Below the pieces are notes generated by a model. That model ran no database searches. It was not told the origin of the DNA and saw only the letters and a program-made list of their open reading frames with translations. Shown in pieces: positions 14,409 through 18,943 of a stretch of DNA of 21,498 bases (its first letter is position 1; every line of letters starts with the position of its first letter). This stretch comes from a virus: positions 1 to 21,498 of the IMG/VR virus record IMGVR_UViG_3300025860_000106. One strand, given 5' to 3'. Made by a program: the position numbers and the translations under genes.

Positions 14409-14441
14409 GACAATCAAAACTAATGAAAACTGGAGAAGCAA

Positions 14442-14660
14442 ATGGACAGAGAAGAACTGTTATTGCTACAGCACATGTCTGTGGCAAAAGAAGAAAACAA
14501 AAGAATGCGTGAGATATTCAACATAAGAAAATATGCCGAGGGCGATCAATGGGAAGCCCAGCAAAACCGCAGGGCAACAGGTTCTAAGGGCGGCAAGAAG
14601 AACGCCCAGCGGCCTCCTCGGCCTTGGTGCAAGTCTGTGACTATATTGAGGGGGAAGTGA
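14442..14660 (+). CDS. Hypothetical basic protein, 72 aa
   Basis: A 72-aa protein with a helical N-terminal half (EELLLLQHMSVAKEENKRMREIF, possibly a short coiled coil) and a very basic C-terminal half (KGGKKNAQRPPRPW). This suggests nucleic-acid or anionic-partner binding, but no family is recognised. ATG 14442 is preceded by TGGAGAAGCAA, a leader also seen before other genes in this window. The stop is 4 nt before the zinc-ribbon gene, so both are probably co-translated. Confidence 0.6.
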   Translation: MDREELLLLQHMSVAKEENKRMREIFNIRKYAEGDQWEAQQNRRATGSKGGKKNAQRPPRPWCKSVTILRGK

Positions 14661-14664
14661 GCAC

Positions 14665-14868
14665 ATGCCCGAAATGAAAGACAGTGTGACCCACTGTCCA
14701 AAGTGTATCATAAAAACACAAATTATTGAGACCATCCCCCATTTCAAATATGGATACCCAACTAAGCGTAGGCAACGTCAGTGTCCTCAATGTGGCTTCC
14801 GAAGGACTACAATAGAAGTTCCAATAGAACAGGGGGATAAGTATTTCTCATGTTCACAGTCGAAATAG
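14665..14868 (+). CDS. NrdR-like zinc-ribbon protein, 67 aa
   Basis: The 67-aa protein carries two CxxC pairs, CPKC (residues 11-14) and CPQC (40-43), which would bind one zinc. The segment between and after them, TKRRQRQCPQCGFRRTTIEV, closely resembles the zinc-ribbon of NrdR (pattern RRRRQC..C..RFTT.E), the bacterial repressor of ribonucleotide reductase genes. The ATP-cone domain that follows in NrdR is missing, so nucleotide sensing in the usual way is not possible. Its gene lies two places after nrdJ, which makes a link with reductase control attractive but unproven. ATG 14665 has GGGGGAAG upstream with good spacing. The gene overlaps the following one by 19 nt. An unrelated phage zinc ribbon is the alternative reading. 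Confidence 0.65.
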   Translation: MPEMKDSVTHCPKCIIKTQIIETIPHFKYGYPTKRRQRQCPQCGFRRTTIEVPIEQGDKYFSCSQSK

Positions 14869-15080
14869 AATCAAACTATACCAAGATTGTTACTGTTGAT
14901 TCGGACGCTAAGTTTGAGGATGTCGAGATGTACCTTGAGGATAGCGGTACAGTTTTCATCAGACAGTATTGTGAGGAACTGAGGGAATTTCAGCTAATAT
15001 CCCTTAATTATAAGCAAGTTTTAGACCTCATGTCGTCACTGGACTCAGAGGATGGTGTCTATATTACAGCTGTAAAGTGA
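14850..15080 (+). CDS. Hypothetical acidic protein, 76 aa
   Basis: A 76-aa acidic protein with alternating beta-like and helical stretches (TVEIESNYTKIVTVDSD, then KFEDVEMYLED). No cysteine-rich or membrane motif is present and no family is recognised. ATG 14850 lies inside the zinc-ribbon gene (19-nt overlap) and has AGGGGGAT upstream at workable distance. It is the last + strand gene before the non-coding spacer that separates the two convergent blocks. Real by start signal and continuity, but its role is unknown. Confidence 0.6.
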   Translation: MFTVEIESNYTKIVTVDSDAKFEDVEMYLEDSGTVFIRQYCEELREFQLISLNYKQVLDLMSSLDSEDGVYITAVK

Positions 15081-15087
15081 GGTGTGG

Positions 15088-15132
15088 GGAGTGCAGGGAA
15101 GTCAATTCAAGATTGTCTAGCTACTGCACTCC
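15088..15132. repeat. Inverted repeat in the convergence spacer
   Basis: GGAGTGCAG (15088-15096) and CTGCACTCC (15124-15132) are perfect 9-bp inverted arms 27 nt apart. As RNA this is a stem with a large loop and no U-tract; as DNA it could be a protein-binding site. The same spacer (15081-15308, 228 nt without a gene) holds a shorter pair, GTATCA (15201-15206) with TGATAC (15230-15235), just before the terminator. No significant ORF was found on the + strand of this spacer. Confidence 0.5.
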
Positions 15133-15148
15133 TAATGTCACTATAAAG
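15133..15148 (+). promoter_or_regulatory. Promoter-like motif with T7 core in the convergence spacer
   Basis: TAATGTCACTATAAAG contains TCACTATA, identical to the core of the T7 promoter (ACTCACTATAG), and 12 of 16 bases agree with a motif after the RNA polymerase gene (5480-5495). If active it would make a transcript that meets the strong terminator at 15236-15280 after about 90-130 nt and would otherwise run antisense into the lysis genes. One T7-like core is suggestive only, since the promoter of this phage is unknown. Confidence 0.25.
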
Positions 15149-15235
15149 TAACAAAAGTATCTAAACCTATACCACAGTATATGTCAACACCCATACGATA
15201 GTATCAGGCAGAACCCACGAACCTCATAATGATAC

Positions 15236-15280
15236 AAAAAACACAGATTGCAATACCCAAGGCGGCAATCTGTGTTTTTT
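15236..15280. terminator. Bidirectional terminator between convergent gene blocks
   Basis: AAAAAACACAGATTGC (15236-15251) pairs perfectly with GCAATCTGTGTTTTTT (15265-15280), a 16-bp stem with a 13-nt loop, A-rich on one side and T-rich on the other. It therefore acts as an intrinsic terminator when read from either strand. It lies between the last + gene (stop 15080) and the last - gene (stop 15309), exactly where convergent transcription has to be separated. Confidence 0.93.
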
Positions 15281-15308
15281 GATTTAGTGGCGACATAAGA
15301 ATGCCGTT

Positions 15309-15389
15309 TTAGACTCTTTTGATAATTAAAATAGCCAACATACCGATCATTATAGCGTCGGTAATCATTACTGGAAATCCAGAGATCAT
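15309..15389 (-). CDS. 26-aa membrane micropeptide downstream of the endolysin
   Basis: A 27-codon ORF (26 residues) starts at ATG 15387-15389, 23 nt after the endolysin stop, with a convincing Shine-Dalgarno, AAGAAAGGTGG, on the - strand. After a short N-terminus (MISGFPVM) the peptide is one hydrophobic helix, AIMIGMLAILII, ending in a basic KRV. This gives a single-pass membrane peptide, perhaps N-out. It is the last gene before the bidirectional terminator and belongs to the lysis transcript by position. Possible roles are a holin-like or antiholin-like peptide, or a membrane partner of the spanin candidate. It has no cysteine, so it is not a lipoprotein outer-membrane spanin. No family recognised. 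Confidence 0.5.
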   Translation of the reverse strand: MISGFPVMITDAIMIGMLAILIIKRV

Positions 15390-15412
15390 GGATACCACCT
15401 TTCTTTTTGGCC

Positions 15413-15922
15413 TTAGACCATACTTAATGCTTGCTCTAAGGTTTCTTTGTTGCGCCTAGACCAACCACGCCCGAAGTGTTTGTAGTCTGATAGGCTTTCA
15501 TAAAACGCCTGTCTTACTGTGTAGATGTAGTCGATGATAAACTCTGGGTCTTTCTCAGCGACCAGCTGGAGTGTCTTACCTCCAATGTAGCCATCGGGGT
15601 CAGCCGCAACTGCACGTTGCACAGCTTTGGATGGTCTACTCCTACCCGAATTCACACACCAGTCCAGAACCGCCCAATCCAAGCCCGATGGAAGATCATC
15701 GAAGCGAATAGGGTCGGCGTAGTTCTTGCGGTAAATAGGAGCGACATCATCAGGTGTCAGGTCGCGCATCTCTTGTTCAGTAGACTCGCGGCCTATCCAT
15801 TCGTTATAGACACGCTGGGTTACACCTAAATTAGTCATCCCCCCGTTATCCATAGGGTCATTTACGAATCCTCCCTCGTGTTCAAGGATCATCTCTAGGC
15901 ATTTATCAAAATTCTCTTTCAT
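15413..15922 (-). CDS. Endolysin, glycoside hydrolase family 108 muramidase
   Basis: Cuts the glycan strands of peptidoglycan at the end of infection. The 169-aa protein has the N-terminal GH108 signature: HEGG with the presumed catalytic Glu16, then NDPMDNGGMTNLGVTQ. A C-terminal peptidoglycan-binding-type region begins near SKAVQRAVAADPDGYIGG and continues as helices to the end. There is no signal peptide, so release needs the holin encoded two genes upstream on the same strand. The start overlaps the end of the preceding TM/coiled-coil gene by 17 nt; AAAGGACAGCGGAAAC lies upstream. This differs from T7, whose lysozyme is a Zn amidase; none of that type is seen in the window. Confidence 0.93.
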   Translation of the reverse strand: MKENFDKCLEMILEHEGGFVNDPMDNGGMTNLGVTQRVYNEWIGRESTEQEMRDLTPDDVAPIYRKNYADPIRFDDLPSGLDWAVLDWCVNSGRSRPSKAVQRAVAADPDGYIGGKTLQLVAEKDPEFIIDYIYTVRQAFYESLSDYKHFGRGWSRRNKETLEQALSMV

Positions 15923-16271
15923 GTTTCCGCTGTCCTTTACTCACTTCTCTGGCAAGATATTTCATCTCGTTCTCAGTCAGTGCTATGCGTTGCTTAATGC
16001 TATTCATCTCACCGATTGAAGCGGTCATAGCTGACATGTCACTCCAGACATCTTCCATATCTTCTTTGATACGGACGAGTTCATTCTGGTTCTCTTTGAC
16101 ATCACGTTTGGTATTGATTGCATCCTCTAGTGCCATCCGTGAACCTAATGTGCTCACAGTTTCTTCTAAGGATGATATGGTTGTAGCCTGTTGGCTGACC
16201 CACCAGATACCACCAGCCAATTGGATCACCATAGCGAATATAAGCGTCAATGGTATTTTTAAGTTATCCAT
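15906..16271 (-). CDS. Single-TM coiled-coil protein, candidate inner-membrane spanin
   Basis: A 121-aa protein with one N-terminal transmembrane helix (about residues 7-25, PLTLIFAMVIQLAGGIWWV), followed by a long, charged, coiled-coil-prone region (about 30-120, for example SSLEETVSTLG and ENEMKYLAREVSKG). An N-terminal anchor with a periplasmic coiled coil is the layout of inner-membrane spanins (Rz, T7 gp18.5), and the gene lies between holin and endolysin. No lipoprotein outer-membrane partner with a lipobox was found, so the role is inferred. ATG 16271 overlaps the holin stop (TAATG) and has AAAGGT upstream. A second protein of the same design is encoded on the other side of the holin. 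Confidence 0.65.
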   Translation of the reverse strand: MDNLKIPLTLIFAMVIQLAGGIWWVSQQATTISSLEETVSTLGSRMALEDAINTKRDVKENQNELVRIKEDMEDVWSDMSAMTASIGEMNSIKQRIALTENEMKYLAREVSKGQRKHEREF

Positions 16272-16642
16272 TAGTTGTTTACCTTTTTTACTTTTTCCAG
16301 AGTCCGTAAGCCGCCTAAACCGAGCATTCCCATAAGGACGGGCATCATGACTGACATGTCTGCCTGTGGGACTATTATGTCTAAGGGTGCTAACAACGGA
16401 CTAACCAGAAAGTTTATGCCCATGCCCATCACACAGCACCAAGCAGTAGCTGGACGCCAACTAGATTGAAACCAATTACCTTTGGCCTCTTCTTTGTTCA
16501 CTGCTAACTGGGCGAGTGACAGTTCTTGGGCGTGTCTTTCGGACATCGTAGCTATCTCATGAGCGAGTGCCGCCGCTTGGTCTTTGTCTGGGATAAACTT
16601 ATCCAGCAGACCAGCGACAGGACTGATCAACGACTGTATCAT
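16271..16642 (-). CDS. Holin, GTA 3TM-type
   Basis: Forms inner-membrane lesions that let the endolysin reach the cell wall. The 123-aa protein has the layout of the GTA_holin_3TM family. A helical N-terminus (about 1-50) is followed by EEAKGNWFQSSWRPATAW, which matches the family's conserved Trp-Arg-Pro entry to the first clear membrane helix (about 62-85). A second helix spans about 96-115 (VMMPVLMGMLGLGG), then a basic tail KVKKVNN. ATG 16642 has AGGAAA upstream. Gene order on the - strand is TM/coiled-coil, holin, TM/coiled-coil, endolysin, a compact lysis cassette. Family match is by motif and context; no dual start suggesting an antiholin was evident. Confidence 0.85.
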   Translation of the reverse strand: MIQSLISPVAGLLDKFIPDKDQAAALAHEIATMSERHAQELSLAQLAVNKEEAKGNWFQSSWRPATAWCCVMGMGINFLVSPLLAPLDIIVPQADMSVMMPVLMGMLGLGGLRTLEKVKKVNN

Positions 16643-16643
16643 T

Positions 16644-16910
16644 TTATTTCCTGTCTGCCATCTTTTCGACAGCTTTTCGAATTGCTTTTATGTTTTCATC
16701 GATCCTAGCTGTAGCTATATCATTCATGTGGACGTTATCTTCGACTTCACCCAGACGCATAGTCACTGTGTCTATGGACTGAGTGTTTCTGTCGATGTCG
16801 GACATCATCATACTGACTGTCCAGACGATTGCTCCAGCTTGTGTGATTAGACCGAGTAGGAGGGTGGCAGGGACACTTTTGGATAAGTGCCAACCTTCCC
16901 CCTCATTCAC
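16644..16910 (-). CDS. Small TM plus coiled-coil protein upstream of the holin, 88 aa
   Basis: An 88-aa protein with one transmembrane segment (about 13-36, VPATLLLGLITQAGAIVWTV), followed by a helical, coiled-coil-like stretch with heptad-like Ile/Val/Leu spacing (DIDRNTQSIDTVTMRLGEVEDNV) and a charged end. The start codon is GTG 16910, overlapping the preceding stop as GTGA; AAGGCG lies upstream. No in-frame ATG occurs near the N-terminus before the membrane segment. Same architecture as the protein encoded at 15906-16271 although the sequences differ. It may be a holin partner, antiholin or spanin subunit; the family is not identified. Confidence 0.7.
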   Translation of the reverse strand: MNEGEGWHLSKSVPATLLLGLITQAGAIVWTVSMMMSDIDRNTQSIDTVTMRLGEVEDNVHMNDIATARIDENIKAIRKAVEKMADRK

Positions 16911-17308
16911 AGCCAGATACGCCTTGGTACTTCTGGTTCTACCCCATGAAGTGTGTCCAAGGCTTCTACAGTTTCACGCATAGCATCACCCACCAAACGT
17001 ATGTTCACATGCCATCCATCAAGGGCAGTCATCTCGACATCTATAAGACCATCCTCGGTTGTAACTGGTTCACCTGATTGATCGTAAAGTGTACCGACGA
17101 CATCCACAGCGTAGTCTGCCGTATTAGGGACAAAGTAAGGATCGCCCTCAACCTGAGTGCTTTCCTCGCCTGTCTCTTCGTCAACTACAGTGCTGTAGTC
17201 TTGCTTGTAGAAATCGTGTAATACAGTTTCCATGTCAGCTTCTGAGGCCAACTTTAGATAGAAGTCAGTCTTAATGATCTCCATCTCTAGTTCTAATTGT
17301 TCACTCAT
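16907..17308 (-). CDS. Conserved small phage protein after the fibre genes, 133 aa
   Basis: A 133-aa acidic protein with beta-rich pattern (IDVEMTALDGWHVNIRLVG) and a C-terminal EPEVPRRIWL. A similar ending (ProXArgXTrp, after a W-H-V-N strand) is familiar from short uncharacterised proteins next to tail or fibre genes in marine phages, but I cannot name a family. ATG 17308 has AGGAG with 8-nt spacing, overlapping the end of the fibre gene by four bases (ATGA). No membrane segment. A role as fibre chaperone or small virion protein would suit the position but is inferred only. Confidence 0.7.
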   Translation of the reverse strand: MSEQLELEMEIIKTDFYLKLASEADMETVLHDFYKQDYSTVVDEETGEESTQVEGDPYFVPNTADYAVDVVGTLYDQSGEPVTTEDGLIDVEMTALDGWHVNIRLVGDAMRETVEALDTLHGVEPEVPRRIWL

Positions 17309-18942
17309 GTTGTTAGCTCCTGTAGCTGTGTATTAGTTAGTCTGCGAGGGTAGTATTTGATGGACTTGATGTGTCCGTTTAAGTAGCTTCCGAGATAAGA
17401 TTGATACCAGTTACCGAGTGCTAATCTGGTTATCCCAGACGGAACTGTTCCTGATATGTCAGGGGCTGGTGATGAACCATTAGAAGTAGCGGCGAAGTCA
17501 TCCTCGGCAAATGCCAAAGCAAATTTAACAAGTTCAGAAGTTGCGCCTCTATTACCACCAGCTATATCTGCCTGTGTACCACTATCCGTCCTAACATAAC
17601 CACGATGATTAGGAACGGTCATGTGCATTATCCTATTGTTAGGAGTGCCATCATGTAAAACAAAAGCACCAAACTGCTCGCTAAGAGGCTTGTTACTCTT
17701 GAACTCTACCAAAACAGTCCCTGCCTTATGGTTATACCCAAAGTCACTCACAGGAATAAAAGCAACATCTTTCGCCCTAGTAGCTGTGCTACCTGTTGTT
17801 GGGATGTATGACGTAGGAAAAGCACCAGTTTCTATTTGATGACCCCACATGTAAACACCAGAAGTTCCGTCACCTTGGAATCGTGCAATATCAAAAGTGT
17901 CTGCAGAGGGCATCAAAAATATTGAGGGGTAAGGGTTTACGGTTGTTGCTGTGTATGTGACAGAGCAACGCCACCACCCATTACCTACGTCTTCTATATG
18001 ACCAGTAGCACCACTGTTTATAGCAATGTCAGGGAGTGAGCTATTTCCATTAGATAAATCAAAGTCATAATTAACATGACCGCCCATATTTGACATGCGA
18101 AGTCTTACATGATTATGCCCTGCATTCTTGAGATAAACTGAGTAAGTTTCCTTAGTACCAACAGTTGCATATGACCCATGATAACCAACGTAGCAATAAT
18201 CAAAATTATTCGTATGTGTGATTTTGTCAGAACCGTAAGCCCCTGTTGGATTAACTACACTAGAGTCAACAGTTTTAACGTGAGAACCATTACCATAAGC
18301 AGTATATGTATCTGTACTAGTTGGGTAGTAGTTAGTCCTAGCTTCTTCAATCAGTAAACCTTTGACTGCACCAGTAGTATCGTACTCAATGCGAGGTACG
18401 TTGTTACCGTGGTTAAAAAGTTGGAGTGTGCCATCAGCTTGGTCGAAGAAGACTTCTTTGACTGATACGTTGTCGAAGTTTGTAGCGCCAGTATTACTGC
18501 CTTTATAAAGACGTAGTTGAGAGGTTGTCGCTGTCGCTGTAAAATTAAATGCGTATGACCTAACAGCTCCTCTTGTGTAAAAAAACCTCTCTATGTAGGA
18601 GTAATCAGAGTTGTTTAGGTACATTCCGACCATTCTAGCACCTCCACCACCTTGCGTATCGTTTGTAACACTAAATTTAACTTGATAAGTGTTTCCGACG
18701 ACAAGGCCAGAGACTACTTGCCTTGCCCATCCGTTATAGGCTGTGTGACCTAATTTTATAGTTCCATTGTCAAACTCGCTCGACGAAGTGCCATGTGAAG
18801 TCGACCAACCAGAAATATCAGTATCAAACGTACCATTAGTAACCAACTCTGAGCCGTAGCTAATTTTCCTTAAAGCTGTACCACCTGATGCTCTGGTGAA
18901 TGTTATTAAGTCTGTTGCACTATTAAAATTCTTAGTACCCAT
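17305..18942 (-). CDS. Modular fibre/lectin-like protein 2, likely host recognition, 545 aa
   Basis: Predicted virion surface protein. Modules in order: a carbohydrate-binding-like beta-sandwich (about 32-163) opening ELVTNGTFDTDISGW and closing FDNVSVKEV; a second module (about 183-390) from GLLIEEARTNYY to GDGTSGVYMWG and TSYIPTTGSTATRA; and a C-terminal concanavalin/LamG-like part (about 400-545) ending with SIKYYPRRLTNTQLQEL. The long version would start with GTG 18951, only 1 nt after a GGAG; I prefer ATG 18942, which puts that GGAG 8 nt upstream and 1 nt past the preceding stop. The modules are homologous to those in the neighbouring larger protein but in another order. The lectin-like fold suggests glycan binding; no enzyme motif is seen. 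Confidence 0.8.
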   Translation of the reverse strand: MGTKNFNSATDLITFTRASGGTALRKISYGSELVTNGTFDTDISGWSTSHGTSSSEFDNGTIKLGHTAYNGWARQVVSGLVVGNTYQVKFSVTNDTQGGGGARMVGMYLNNSDYSYIERFFYTRGAVRSYAFNFTATATTSQLRLYKGSNTGATNFDNVSVKEVFFDQADGTLQLFNHGNNVPRIEYDTTGAVKGLLIEEARTNYYPTSTDTYTAYGNGSHVKTVDSSVVNPTGAYGSDKITHTNNFDYCYVGYHGSYATVGTKETYSVYLKNAGHNHVRLRMSNMGGHVNYDFDLSNGNSSLPDIAINSGATGHIEDVGNGWWRCSVTYTATTVNPYPSIFLMPSADTFDIARFQGDGTSGVYMWGHQIETGAFPTSYIPTTGSTATRAKDVAFIPVSDFGYNHKAGTVLVEFKSNKPLSEQFGAFVLHDGTPNNRIMHMTVPNHRGYVRTDSGTQADIAGGNRGATSELVKFALAFAEDDFAATSNGSSPAPDISGTVPSGITRLALGNWYQSYLGSYLNGHIKSIKYYPRRLTNTQLQELTT

Positions 18943-18943
18943 A

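Noticed and set aside
14406-14434. Host sigma70 promoter after the 14367-14408 terminator
   Set aside because: TTGACA is perfect but no TATAAT-like box follows at 16-18 nt.
14665-14868. Ogr/Delta-type late activator
   Set aside because: Spacing and residues between the two CxxC pairs fit the NrdR ribbon (RRQRQCPQC..RRTTIE) better than the Ogr pattern.
15617-16850. Several + strand ORFs of 60-116 codons opposite the lysis genes
   Set aside because: They are antisense to holin, endolysin and coiled-coil genes that have good starts and coupled overlaps on the - strand.
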